From positions 620,001 through 684,000 of the forward strand of contig JAHRHY010000018.1 in assembly GCA_019671135.1 (NCBI GenBank): a stretch of 64,000 bases of DNA. The letters run 5' to 3'. The DNA comes from Linnemannia hyalina (Eukaryota > Mortierellomycota > Mortierellomycetes > Mortierellales > Mortierellaceae). The notes under the pieces are model-generated. The model was not told where the DNA came from, did no database searches, and was given only the letters and a program-made list of their open reading frames with translations. Below are positions 13,057-24,575 of this stretch, piece after piece (positions within the stretch are counted from its first letter, which is position 1; every line of letters begins with the position of its first letter). A program made the translations under genes and the position numbers.

Positions 13057-15261
13057 ATGCCCACCATGACCATCTCTGAACCCACAAAACAAGAAACAAC
13101 CGACTTCTTCAAGCGCCTCAAAGCCCAGCATGCTAACAAGGCAAGCTACCTTCCACTTTTTTTTTAATTCTTTTTTTCTTATCGACTCAACGAACAGGAC
13201 AGGCACCGAAGGACAGCAGAACAGGAAACAATACCTTTGGCAGTGCCAGAATTTCTCGAACGACAAAAGGCGAAGAATAACCAATACGATAAAAGCGTCA
13301 AAGCGTTACAAAGGACAGAGGGCCAACCAAAAACCTGTCGTTTGAATGCAGCACACTTGTCTCCTGATCAGTTTATGTCGCAATGACGGACCGGAAGAAC
13401 GAGATTCCTTCAACAAACGCACCTCCTTATTTGTCTCGCGACCAACTGGAGGCTGATGACAGGACTCCAAGGAACTTCTATTCATCTTCAGATGAACTTT
13501 TAAAGAAGACGAAAGACTAATGCTAGTTTTTGAAATAACGATGTCCGTTTTTTAAAATAGATGTGTGCGGACTGCAACTCCAAGAACCCCGACTGGTGCA
13601 GTATCCCCTTTGGTATCTTCCTCTGCTATGACTGCAGTTCAGTCCACCGCAACTTGGGCGTCCACATCTCCTTTGTCCGGTAAGTGTGCAAGGTGATATC
13701 TTTTTTGTTTGATTGATATCCTTGTGCAACAATTCACTTTCTAGAGCGATGAAAGGTGAATAACTAACCACTCTCTCTCTCTCTCTCTCGGTTGCTGTCA
13801 ATTGATAGTTCTTCCGTGTTGGACTCGTGGTCATGGGATCAGCTCCGTACGATGAAGGTTGGAGGCAATGCGGCATTGAATGAGTTCTTCAGCAAGTCGC
13901 CGTTGAGCAGCAGCAAGGACGCCAAGACAAAGTATACCTCCAAGGTTGCCGTTACGTACAAGGAGAAGCTGGAGCAGCGCAAGGTTGAGGATGCAGCCAG
14001 GTATGCACATTTCCATTAAGAAATCAGAATCAGGGGCGATCCAGAACATTTTTATTTTTATTACTGTGCCATAATGATCATGCAGGGTGGCCGTTTGGTT
14101 GTGTTTTTGATCAGATCTCACATCACCTAACCAACACATTATTCGTCTCACTTCAATTTCCAGCAACCCTGGCCGTATGATCCCAGAGGCAGCCAAGCCC
14201 GCCGCCGCCACTGCTGCCGACGAGGACGACTTCTTCAACACCTGGAACGAGCCCAAGAAGCCTACATCTGGAACGTCGACCCCAACATCTTCCTCCACTC
14301 CTCCTCCAGTCTTGGGTATGGCTGGAACTGCTTCTCCTCGCGCCGGATTGGTCCGTCCCGCACGTTCGACCTTGACCCCCAAGAAGACAACCCTCGGAGC
14401 CACCAAGCCCATGAAGCTCGGTGTCAAGAAGGTTGCTGGTGTCAGCTTTGAGGAGGCTGAGGCCAGAGCCAAGGCTGAGGCTGATCGCATTGCCACCCTG
14501 GGTGCTGAGGCTGCCGAGCAGGAGAGGTTGGAGAAGAAGGCTGCTGCCGAAAGAGCTTCACAAAGAGTTGCTGATCAGGAAAACGCCAGAAACCAGCCCA
14601 AGACTGCACCACAACTTACCAACTACTACCAGGCCAACGGTGCAGGAAACGCCAACACCAGGGCTAACGAGGATGGTCTTGCTCGTCTTGGCATGGGAAT
14701 GGGTCGTATGGGATTCGGAGCTGCCCCCAGCGCACGCCCCGCCAACACTTACGCACCACAAGGTAGCCTTCAAATTCGATGGTTGGTGAGAACGTGAGTT
14801 GTACGTTGCCGAAGACAGTAACTAATTCGCTTCTTTTTCACTTTTACTATCAATTGCCAATAGTTGAATCTACGACCGCTCGTGACAAGTTTAGTGGACA
14901 GAAGGCCATCTCCTCTGACCAGTACTTTGGTCGCAACAATTACGATTCCAAGGCCCAGTCCGAGGCTAACCAGCGCCTCCAATCATTCTCAGGAGCTACG
15001 TCTATCAGCAGCAGCCAATACTTTGGCCGTGACGAGTCTGCACCTCAAGATGAAGAAGGTACATCATCCCTCTCTTTTCAGTCTGCTGTATCGTTGACAT
15101 AAAAACTCGTGCATTTATTAACGTTGATTTTTTTGATATTTCTCGTTTATCTAGTTGATCAACTTAGCGCTGACTTTGCTGCCATTGGAAACGCAGTGAT
15201 GAAGGGAGCAGATCTTCTCAACGACATGCTGAACGACATGTCCTCACACTACAATTACTAA
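13057..15261 (+). CDS. GLO3: ADP-ribosylation factor GTPase-activating protein, Glo3/ArfGAP2-3 type
   Basis: Glo3 stimulates GTP hydrolysis by Arf1 on COPI vesicles at the Golgi. I read six exons: 13057-13140, 13561-13679, 13809-14000, 14164-14762, 14864-15058 and 15155-15261, giving 431 residues in phase. The ArfGAP zinc finger is intact (CADC...CYDC, C-x2-C-x16-C-x2-C) and is followed by [14 protein letters not shown] with the catalytic arginine. The tail carries two ISSxQYFGR motifs ([20 protein letters not shown]), the Glo3 signature that separates it from Gcs1/Age2. The first intron is odd: 420 bp, and the only donor that keeps the frame is GC (AAG|GCAAGC) with an AG acceptor, joining ...QHANK to MCADC. 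An undetected small exon inside it is the alternative. The start ATG has the second ATG nine bases later as a possible substitute. Confidence 0.92.
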
Positions 15262-15524
15262 AAGCCATACCTCAAGCCATACGGCTTCACTGTCACTACC
15301 ACCACCCCACTCAGAGCTCGTTTAGACTGGTCATTCCTCCACAGATAGACGCACCTTCCTTTTTCTATACTACAAAATGTAATTAATCTTTGAATACCAT
15401 GATACCATCACGGCGCACCTACTTGCAATTGACAAAAGATGTGCCATGTTATAGTTTTTAACGTTATAGATTTACTGCTTTAATGTTGGGATATTTTGGT
15501 TTGTTGTTGCTGGATGAGTATGTT

Positions 15525-16360
15525 TTATGCCTTGACCGGTGCTGCTGGGACGTGCTCCACTGATGGGGTGTACTTGGTCCAGTTCCACTTCAATCCTCCA
15601 CGAATCTCGACGGGGTTGCCCTCGTTCAAGACCTTGCCCTTCCAGACCTCGACTCCGTATGCCTTGCCGTGGTTCAACTCGGGCCCGCGGAGCTTGACCG
15701 AGGTCACCTTATAGTAGCAGTCTGTGAATCCCTTGTTCAAGAGCTTTGTCGTTGTCTAATGTTTGGCGAGAGAGGTAGTAAGGGGGACCGGGTTAGAGGT
15801 CTGTGAGATATGGGGGCTCCTGACCAATTGCTGTGCGTGTTTTTTTTTGATCCTGATCCCATGCTGTATCCTGTCACATTGATTGTGAGCATTTGCGAGA
15901 GGCGGTGGCGCTTCGGTGGTGGTGATAGATACGTATTGACTCCCCCCTGAAGAGTTCCGGGACGTTCCCGAAGAGTTCCTGAAGCGTTCCTGAACACATT
16001 GGCCTGAGGATTTACAAGAAATGCGCCTTCGATACCACTCCTTGTCCTATAGTTGCCTCCTTTCGACGAATTCCTGCCGGCAAACAAGGCAACTATAAGA
16101 CCTCCAACGCTTTGTTATTGTGTGCTGATAACGCTGAGTCGCCCTGTCCTCCGATATTAAGCACTTGAGTGTACTGCAAGTTGTCGACTGTGTTGTAAGG
16201 CGAGAGAGAGAGGGAGAGCGGAACTTACAACAGCCTCTCCGACGCCGTTGCTGTCCATGACCTTGAGAGCCCTGTAGAGGCTCTTGGGCTGAGTGGACTT
16301 TGTGATGATGGGGAGGGCATTGCCGGTCTTAATGAGGACCTCCTTGGCGATGGCGGACAT
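15525..16360 (-). CDS. Mitochondrial small-subunit ribosomal protein mS34
   Basis: Two exons (16360-16229 and 15755-15525) give 120 residues. The protein has no bacterial counterpart. The stretch CYYKVTSVKLRGPELNHGK followed by AYGVEVWKGK aligns with the central part of animal MRPS34 (CYWRLTRVRPDY...LDHGKAWG...FKGK), and TKSTQPKSLYRALKVMDSNG resembles its preceding segment. It would therefore sit in the mitochondrial 37S/28S ribosomal small subunit. No clear cleavable presequence is visible, but the N-terminus (MSAIAKEVLIKTGNALP) is short and mildly basic. The intron is long for this gene set (473 bp) and contains an 11-bp repeat. It is divergent with MAD1, start to start 224 bp. The family call rests on a short conserved block, so it is good but not certain. 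Confidence 0.78.
15965..15994. repeat. Three tandem TTCnnGAA palindromes, 11-bp period
   Basis: TTCccGAA, TTCctGAA and TTCctGAA start at 15965, 15976 and 15987, separated by 3 bp. Degenerate units extend left to about 15,950. The unit resembles a heat-shock element half, but true elements use a 10-bp period. It lies in the mS34 intron, about 600 bp upstream of MAD1. Confidence 0.6.
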
Positions 16361-16584
16361 GGTTGTTGTAAGTGTTGGTTGCTGTGAGTGGTTAGAGTTG
16401 TGTTCAGAGTGATATCCGGGGGTGGAATATGTGGTGCAGTTTGTTTACTCGATTTGCTTAAGGGGTCAAGCATCTTGGTCATCTCCAAACAGTCACGACT
16501 TCATTCATGAACTTTCACAACGCCTTCTCTCTTCCATCCCCTCGACCTTCAACTCCACAGACATACACACACATCCATACTACG

Positions 16585-19500
16585 ATGAGTTCACCAACCA
16601 GCGACCCAGACCTGGTGCGTCGCTTCATGAACAGACCTCAGCACTCACCATTCACAGGGAACTCAAACACAGCAGCACCAGGCTCTGCAGAAGTCAGGAC
16701 ACCCTTTAGCGAGAAACGACCTACGCCTTCTGCCACACCCCCGACCCCTTCTCGACTCGGTCCTGGAAGCTCATTTCAGCCTTTGTGGTCAGGGTCAGAG
16801 AATGCAAGCCCTGCTATGGTATTATTTTTTGCTTTTCTACGTAATAAGTGGTTTGCATCAGACCTGTCCAGGTGCCATTCCTCCTTCGCGAACACTCAAT
16901 TCATACTATGACCTTTTTTTCATGGTGTTCACAATAGAGTATTTTTGGACAATACACGAACGCGTCAAACAGATCCCCGGCAGCAGCAGCAGGAGAACAG
17001 GATCAAGAGAATCAATACCCACCGTCAAGGATAAGAACCCGTACCGTTGAGCCTGATGGTATGAGCCGACTTTAGCTTGTGATTCCAACGGTCCGCGTCC
17101 CTTTCACCCCATCACCCCCAAATCGAAAACAACGGCAAGATTAATTGACAAGCAGCCATTTTTCGTTGGATCATTGTTTTGCAATAGAGTACGAGTCGAC
17201 GCGGAAAAAGTTGAGGGACACACAGTACGAATTGTCAAGCACCAAGACAGAACTGGAGCGAAAGATCGTCACCATGGAGCAGGCTGCGCGTGAATCCGAC
17301 ATTCTGAAGCGGAAGCTGATGGCTAGAGTCGACTCGTTGGAGAGCGATCGTCGGTTCTTGTACGAGCAGGAGAGGAGTCTTACCAAGAAGGTCCAAGCTC
17401 TTGAGGAGGACTCGATACAGTCCAAGGTAAAAAAATAATAATAAGCGCTTGCATCGCATTTGTACACTCAGGAGACTTTTCAAGTTGACGACAAATCCTG
17501 ACCATCATTGTTTTTTCTCGTGTTATTTTAGATGGCATCAAATGAGATTATCAAGGATCTGCGGGATGAGAACATGAGCATTAAGGATCGCCTTTCGCAA
17601 ACACAGGAGGAGAGTCGCGAGAAGCAAAGTGAATTGACCCAACGAGTCCGGACTCTCGCCGCATCCCTAACACATCAACAACAGACGCTCGCAGAGACTC
17701 AGGACAGTAGTCATTCCCAGAGCAGCCTTGTCGCAGAAAAACACCAAAAGCTGGTCGAGGCTCTTGACAGGATTATGGAACTGGAAGACCAAAACAGACA
17801 ACTGAAGCTCAATACCCAAGGGATGGAGGATGTCGTACGAGTCCAGAAGGAGCTTCAGAACCAGGTCGCCTATATCAAGCAGCTCGAAGGCACCAACCGG
17901 CAATTGACAACAGAATGCAAGCACTTGAAGGACACGTACAGGAATGTTGAGGTGCTCAAGGAGGAGAAATTGAGTTTGGAACAGAAGCTGAAGTTGATGG
18001 ACGACCTTCGTATCAAGTGCGGGAAATATGAGGTGCAGAACGGCGTTCTTCTCAAGGAAAAAGAGCAATGGTAAAGCAGCACGCCATCTGGAAAAATTCG
18101 GCAGTTGTCGTACTCAAGGAAAGAATATCTGCAAATATGAGTGCTCTAACGCATATTTGATTACTGATGAATAGGACTGCATTCTTGGAAAAGTCGGACA
18201 AGACGGATTACAACTCGCCTTATGAACTTGCCAAGATGATTGCGACTCTGCGCGGAGACAAGGCGGCATTGGTGGAGGTCAGGGATGAGTTTCAGGAGGC
18301 CCTCAAGGCACGCGACGCGTACATTGAGCAGTTGGAGCAGCAACTTTCAGAACTCAAGACGAAACTGGTTGAACAAGAGGAGTTCTGTGCGAAACTGAGC
18401 TCTATCGCGCGTCGACACGAGATGACCAAGGATTTCGCTCTTCGTCAAGTCGAGAGTCTGAAGGAACAGCTGGTATGTGGATAACAAAATTATCATGGCG
18501 CAAGAACCTATAATTTTCATTTGCGAAGTATGAAGCTGACCGACTTGTGTTTTAATCTTTCATGCAACGTAGAAATCGTATGATACGGAGGAGGTTCAGT
18601 TGATGGGAGGCTCGTACGATAACCAAAAGAATATCAGGATTGAACAACTGGAAAAACTAGTTCAGGAGTGCCAAGCTAAGTTGGAGAGCATGGCTGCCAG
18701 CGCCAACAGCGCGGCCGAGGAGTCATCTGCAGGATCAGCTGCTACGCTAGCATTCTTGCAAACAATTCAAAACCAGAGTTCTGTCACCTTCAGCAAGCTT
18801 TGTGCCGAGAAACAATCCCTTGTGGAATGTAAGTCACGTACAACTTGCACGCGGGAGGCGCTGAGATGAAAGGTCTCATACGATTGCTAATACCGTATTC
18901 ATTTTCACCCTCATTAGCCAAGCTGGCGATTCAAAGCGAGTTGGAGTTATTGCGCAAGGAGAACTCTTCATTGGATGCCAAGATTCTGGAGCACGAGATC
19001 GCCATTGGAGCAGGAGCCTTCAACCCAGCAATATCCCGAGTCTTGGAAATCAAAGATAGTCCTGCAGCTAGACACCAGGCCGTCCGACAGCAGATGCTTG
19101 ATGCCCTGAAGGAGGAGAATGCAGCTCTCTTGCAGTCCCTCACTGGCCTGCAACAACAACAACAGTCAGCTGGACACCTACTTGGACTACAGCAGGAAGC
19201 CTTTGGTGATCAGGAGGTTGCCCTTCAAGACAAGAATGTTGTCCCCGCTGCCAGCTACAATCGTCTCTTGGGAGACTTTAAGCTGTTACAGGAGGAATTC
19301 GCTGATAATGACAAACGCTCCAAACGTCTCAAGCAGGTAATGCTTTGATTACTTGTCTTTCGCCTTTCTCGTGCGTGTATTGATTCGAACCGCGTAAACA
19401 ACTAACACGCGCTTGCTATATTTTCCTTTCAACAGTCGTGGACACTCAAGGCAGACGAATTCTTGGATGCGGTTCGGTCGCTTTTGGGCTACAAGGTCAA

Positions 19501-19849
19501 CTTTTTGGACAACGGACGGGTAGAATTGATCTCAGTCTACAATGCTGAAGAGCAACAATCGTTTGTGTTTACGTCTGGTCAAAACGACGAGGGCACGATG
19601 CAACTGATCGGATCCGGAAGCCAAAAGTATATGGAGGAGCACAAGGAGTCGTTTGACCATTGGGTGAACCAACTGGGAAGCATCCCTGCGTTCTTGAGTC
19701 GAGTGACCTTGGATCTGGTGGAGCAGCAGGCACATCAACTGCGGGTACAGGAACAACAGCTACAACAACATCCGCATTATCGGCCCTTCCAGTCCTTAGT
19801 GGAGGACGATGATGATACTCAAAACTCGGACATGATGGTTGACCCCTAA
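16585..19849 (+). CDS. MAD1: Spindle assembly checkpoint protein MAD1
   Basis: MAD1 anchors MAD2 at unattached kinetochores and nuclear pores and so helps hold back anaphase. Eight exons (16585-16818, 16938-17058, 17188-17426, 17532-18070, 18175-18472, 18573-18828, 18918-19336, 19436-19849) keep phase and give 839 residues. Nearly all of residues 120-700 is coiled coil. The C-terminus contains the RLK motif (KRLKQSW), then KADEFLDAVRSLLGYKVNFL and GTMQLIGSGSQKYM, the globular Mad1 C-terminal fold. A segment 'FNPAISRVLEIKDSPAARH' matches the conserved block that precedes it. The N-terminus is Pro/Ser-rich. I chose the ATG before SSPTSDPDLVRR; an upstream in-frame ATG at 16,507 would add 26 residues. 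An AATAAA lies just after the stop. Confidence 0.93.
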
Positions 19850-20012
19850 ACTATGACGAATAAAAAACACTTGTACCATAAGGCACCCCCTTTTACCCGT
19901 GTAACAAACTAACACTCCAAACGATAGCAAAACAACTTCGCCCATTATTTCTGAACACGAGGGTGTTTCTCAATAACGGTCGCCCGCATTCCCAATCACC
20001 CGACCCGTGCAT

Positions 20013-20040
20013 CAACACACACACACACACACACACACAC
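20013..20040. repeat. (CA)n microsatellite
   Basis: About 14 CA dinucleotides lie between the MAD1 and RPL17 3' ends. Confidence 0.9.
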
Positions 20041-20208
20041 GTTTTTTTCCTCCATATGAATCCTTTGAATACGTTCACAAAGCGTCAAAAAGCAAAATGA
20101 AAAGAACTGTTTCTGAGTGATATCTGCTTGGTTTTTAATCAAAGAAAAGGACAACGGCAGGAGGGTGGTGTAGTTTATTGCAATGAATGGGAGACTTCAT
20201 CAAATCGC

Positions 20209-21403
20209 TTAAGCACGGCGAGCACGGGCAGCGAGCTGGCGAGCGTTGAGCTTGGGCTTCTTGGCCTCAACCTCGCGCTTGACGCCCTCGTTCTCCTCAG
20301 CGAGGATGATCTCGATGTGGCAGGGGGACGACATGTAGGGGTTGATGCGACCGTGAGCACGGTAGGTGCGGCGACGCTGGCGAGGGGCCTGGTTGACCTG
20401 GATGTGCTTGATAACAAGAGCCTCCTGCTCCAAGCCCTTGACCTGTTATTTTTGGAATATAGAAGTGGGAAAGAAATGTTAATTCCTGGAACGTTGAAAG
20501 GGAGGTTTTGTTGAACGGAAAGGTGTTTGTTTGGGCCATGTTTTGATAGAGTATCCTGTCATGCGTCGCTTGGAGATGTCGGTATGTTGAAAAAGTGCCG
20601 AGAAGACGGACTACTTGTGATACTCCAATGTGCAATGAACAAGCGTGCTCTCGAGTCGATGTGATCCTGCCGAATTTCGTAGAGTGCGGCGTGTGCTTTT
20701 GGAAACGGTGGATAATAACTCCTCTTCTGGGGCGCGGAATAGCAATTGACATCCCACAGACGAACAACGTTTACGTCGCCCGAATGTGAGTCGTTTAGCC
20801 ACATCGTCGTGTTGACTTTCCCGATTTTCGTTTCCTCTTTGTTGCTCCTGATGCTCCCGTTTGTATGTCCGCTCAACTGAAAGGAGAAAAATGTACCTCG
20901 GCGTTGGACTCAGCGTTCTTGAGCAAGTCCAAAACGAACTCGCAAGACTTGGCGGGCCAGCGGGCCATGGTCATGCCGAAGGGCTTGGCCTGGGCAGTGC
21001 GACCGATACCGCCGTGGAAGCGACGGAAAGGGATGGCCTGCTTGTGCTCCTTGACGTCCTCGAGGTAGGTGAGGGCCTTCTTCAACTTCATACCGGAGAT
21101 GGCAGCAGCGACCTCACGGGTGTTCTTGAAGTGAACGCGGAGGTACGAACCGCGCGACAAAGCAGCTATTGGGGTTGATGGGAGGGGGTATTGGTGGGGG
21201 ATCGATTAGAGATCTGATTGACTTTGAGAGGTGGGTGTGTGTGTCCAGTTTGAATCGAGTTGATGTTGGGTTCATCCTTCCTGCTGCTGTGTTCTTCCAG
21301 CCAAAAGACAAAAACAAGATTCCTGCTCCTGATCAGATTGTCTTCCTGGGTCGGTTTACTTACTCTTGGAGCTGTTGGCTGGGGTGGCAGCGTATCTCAC
21401 CAT
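20209..21403 (-). CDS. RPL17: 60S ribosomal protein L17 (uL22)
   Basis: uL22 lines the nascent-peptide exit tunnel of the cytosolic large ribosomal subunit. Three exons (21403-21364, 21165-20897, 20442-20209) give 180 residues, the usual length. The protein reads [13 protein letters not shown], then [16 protein letters not shown] [16 protein letters not shown], and [16 protein letters not shown] with the conserved basic core. [20 protein letters not shown] and ARRA complete the tail. The tiny first exon ending soon after the start is typical of fungal ribosomal protein genes. Intron 2 is long (454 bp); I looked for C/D boxes in both introns on the sense strand and found no convincing snoRNA. 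A reverse-complement AATAAA lies about 30 bp past the stop. Confidence 0.96.
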
Positions 21404-22318
21404 ATTGTCCTACAAACACAGAAAGAAGCAAAGGTCGAGCAGTTCGATTAGAGGTCTGTCCAGTTTGACGATGGTTGATGGGATCCTGTAGTGCTGCGGG
21501 GGGTATCCGCCGTCCTTCCTGAAGCCTCCACCCTTCACTCTGAACCGTCGAAGCGGTTGTTATCCACCACTGCCTCCTGCATCATAGATTCACCGTTCAC
21601 TTCAACTGATGTCTGTGCTGACGGAAGTTGGTGGCCACTTGTGTTTCCTGTGGAGACAAGAGAATCGGTGTTGACGGGTTGATGCTGTACCACCTAACGG
21701 ATACTCCACCAACAAAGCTCCCCGATCGGTTCTCCATCAACTCCCCTCCCCGTCAGACAGAATGTAAGACGCCTCCCATCTCACACCTTGCCTCCAACCG
21801 CCATGGAAAACTCATGAAGTCCTCTGTCCCAAAAATCGGGTGCATATGTTCCCGATGGGTTGGCTGATGACGGCTCCTGCAGGGATGATGAGTATCGATG
21901 GATAGATGGCTAGTATGGTCGATGGATGGTCGTGGTCCTCCTGCGTGTGTATGATGCGCCCCTTCCTCCAATGGATCCGTCCGCCCAAGAGGCCTTCTGT
22001 GACTGTCTTTTGAAGGTCTCTACCTTTGGAATAAGAGATAGAGGAAAGGAGGCTCCAATTCGTCCCCGCCTCAAATCAGTTTTATCCCTCCTCCTCCCCT
22101 CTCACACCACTTACTCCTATTCCATACATTAATTTGGTGGCGTCGTTCGTTCTTTCTCTTGTGCATCCGCAACGTCTTTTTTTTTTTTTTTTTTTTTCTC
22201 TCCGCTCTTCATAACATCATCACCTACTCACTACCAAAGTAACCCTGTCTACAGCGTCTCTCTTGTCTTCCACGCACAACCCTTGTTGCTTCCCTGTCGA
22301 CTGTGTTCACAATTAGCC
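21404..22318. other. Divergent promoter region of RPL17 and SPRTN
   Basis: Start codons are 915 bp apart. The sequence has GATGG-rich short repeats (21,880-21,930), a CT-rich leader and a T-run of about 19 at 22,176-22,197 before SPRTN. No open frame here shows a recognisable domain. Confidence 0.5.
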
Positions 22319-24239
22319 ATGGAGCAGTCAGACGAAGAATTGGCTCGTTTGCTCCAGTCTCAGGAATACGAGGCTGCCGGTGCTCAGGGGTCGTCTTCAA
22401 GCACCCCTATTGCCATCAGCAACGACATCGACTTTGCTGACAACAACGATTCGCTTGCCTTCCAGACTGACGCACCATTCAAGGATCTTCACGGCCTCTT
22501 CCTTGCCTTCAACGACCTCTACTTTGAATCAAAACTGAGCGCCTGCGAAGTCCGGTGGAGTCCTCGCATGACCGTCTGGTACACTTAATTTGACTTTGCC
22601 CAGCGCAGCATTGTTCTCCTCCAGGGGGGGCGTTCCTCTCCTCGCATAAAAAAATGTCAATCAACTAAGAGCCATATTTCTTTTCGTGTACTGGGCAATG
22701 TAGCGCAGGACTATGCGTGTACCAGTCGGCAGCCCAGTACTGTTCGATTCGACTGTCGGAGCCTTTACTCAAGTTTCGGCCAGAGTCTGACTACATCGAT
22801 ACTCTGCTGCATGAGATGATCCAGTGAGTATCTCTTCTCTTTTGCCTCTTGTTGCGCTGTCATGGTGGGGAGTTGGTATTGGAAGCGAGCGATCCGACTT
22901 CAAGCTTCATTGAATTAATTTGCCACCAAATTTTTTGATAGCGCGTACCTTTTCGTCACCCAAGCGATCCAGGACCATGACGGGCATGGAGCTGATGTAA
23001 GTGTGCTTACAGGGACTCTTGGTCGCCCTCCCATATCATACTGTGATATTCGCGCAGCAAGCTAACCACTGCATGTTTTCTTGGTTTTGTTGCTTGTATG
23101 TCTCGTAGTTTCAACGTCACATGAACAGGATCAATACGATTGCAGGGACGACCATCACAATTTACCATACTTTTCATGATGAGGTTCGGTATTACAAGAC
23201 CCATGTCTGGAAGTGCGACGGGCCTTGTCTACACCGCCCGCCGTATTATGGAATCGTAAAGCGATCTATGAACAGGTAATTCCTTTTGCCGCTTTTCATT
23301 CCGTATTAGTATGTCGTAGCTCTTGACAGTACTGCCAGCTGGATATTGACTCATTTTATGTTACTTGGGCATAGGCCACCACAGCCAGCAGACAGATGGT
23401 ACGCGGAGCACCAGGAATCGTGCGGTGGTACGTACACAAAGATCTCGGAACCAGACCCGACTCCCAAAAAGAAATCGACAAAGACGACAAAAGATGCGAC
23501 GACAGAACCCAAAGTAAAACCGAAACCGAAACCACGGACGATGCTCGACAACTTTCTGGTCCCCCAGATGGGGCCAGGGACGACATCTTCGTCATCCCCT
23601 TCGACGTCAACATCATCTTCCTCAACACCATCGACTCCTCGGACGTCGTCGCCGTCAATCTCGGCTTTAGAGGACCACTTGAAAGCGACAGGCCTTTGGA
23701 ATGGTGTTCACGGAAAGTCATTATCAGTAGAGAATGGGCAAGACGACAAAAAGGAACTCTCCGAGTCTTCACCAGGAACGAGCCACCACATCTCGCCAAA
23801 GGAGGCTGCTGCAGCTGCTGCACTAGCTCGATTCGAGCGCCACCTCGCCTCAAACAACCAAACCAGTGGCCCGTCGACATCACGCTCTTCGCCGTCGACC
23901 ACTGCTATACCAACGACGCCAACAACACCAACAGCACCGACGATAGCGACCGCGCAAATTAAGCGCAAGCAGTTGGAACGAGCCTTGTCATTAGACAGCG
24001 ATGACGACACTGACAGTTGGAAGAAAATGAAGTCTGACAACAAGAACAATGACGAGGATGACGTGATATTTATTAACGCAACCTCCCCTCCCCCACCACA
24101 CCAAAAGTCATCTTCTGAACAAGACAAATCTCCAGTGTCAATGGTAGCATGCCCAGTCTGTGCTCAACAGGTCGAAGAAGCGACAATCAACGACCATGTC
24201 GACCTCTGCATCTGGCGCACGAGTGGCGGTGACGCTTGA
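22319..24239 (+). CDS. SPRTN: SPRTN/Spartan-type DNA-protein crosslink metalloprotease
   Basis: SPRTN cleaves proteins covalently trapped on DNA during replication. Five exons (22319-22578, 22704-22823, 22942-22996, 23109-23275, 23375-24239) give 488 residues. The SprT zinc-protease core is complete: the catalytic HEMIH (residues 123-127) and the third zinc ligand in DGHGADFQRHM. The zinc-binding/ssDNA region KCDGPCLHRPPYYG...RSMNRPP...WYAEHQESCGGTYTKI matches animal SPRTN closely. The C-terminal half is low-complexity Ser/Thr/Pro but keeps a possible PCNA-interacting stretch (RTMLDNFLVP) and, near the end, a UBZ4 ubiquitin-binding finger (CPVCAQQVEEATINDHVDLC). This is the architecture of metazoan SPRTN rather than of the shorter yeast Wss1. 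It converges with the DUF4112 gene. Confidence 0.95.
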
Positions 24240-24575
24240 ATAGGGCGACAAGAATTTTGGGCTGTTTCTCATCTGAGACAGAACGCCCTCAATGATCCCA
24301 TAGCAGATATCTCTCGCGTCTCATACCTCTTTTTATTATTATTATTTTCCTTTCATTGCCACGACTTTCTCTTTCTCTTTTGTACGATACTTCCTCCCTC
24401 CCTTTCCTTGTAAATAAAAAAAAAACGAACGACCTGTACACAGTATCCATGTGGAAAAATGATTCTTTTATTACAATGAGGAACTAGATTAAAATGGGGA
24501 AGGTAGATGACTTTGGACAAGATGGGGTGTGGTATAAAACAATAAAGAGGTTTGCAGAAAGTAGTGACATCTATT
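24240..24575. other. 3'-to-3' intergenic spacer
   Basis: Convergent 3' ends of SPRTN and the DUF4112 gene. It holds AATAAA on the plus strand near 24,413 and TTTATT (minus-strand AATAAA) near 24,467. No gene is seen. Confidence 0.6.

Noticed and set aside
13440..13510. CTGATGA-like C box in the GLO3 first intron
   Set aside because: No D box at a suitable distance and no terminal stem, so not called a snoRNA.
20443..20896. Possible snoRNA in the long RPL17 intron
   Set aside because: No RTGATGA/CTGA pair on the sense strand with a closing stem.
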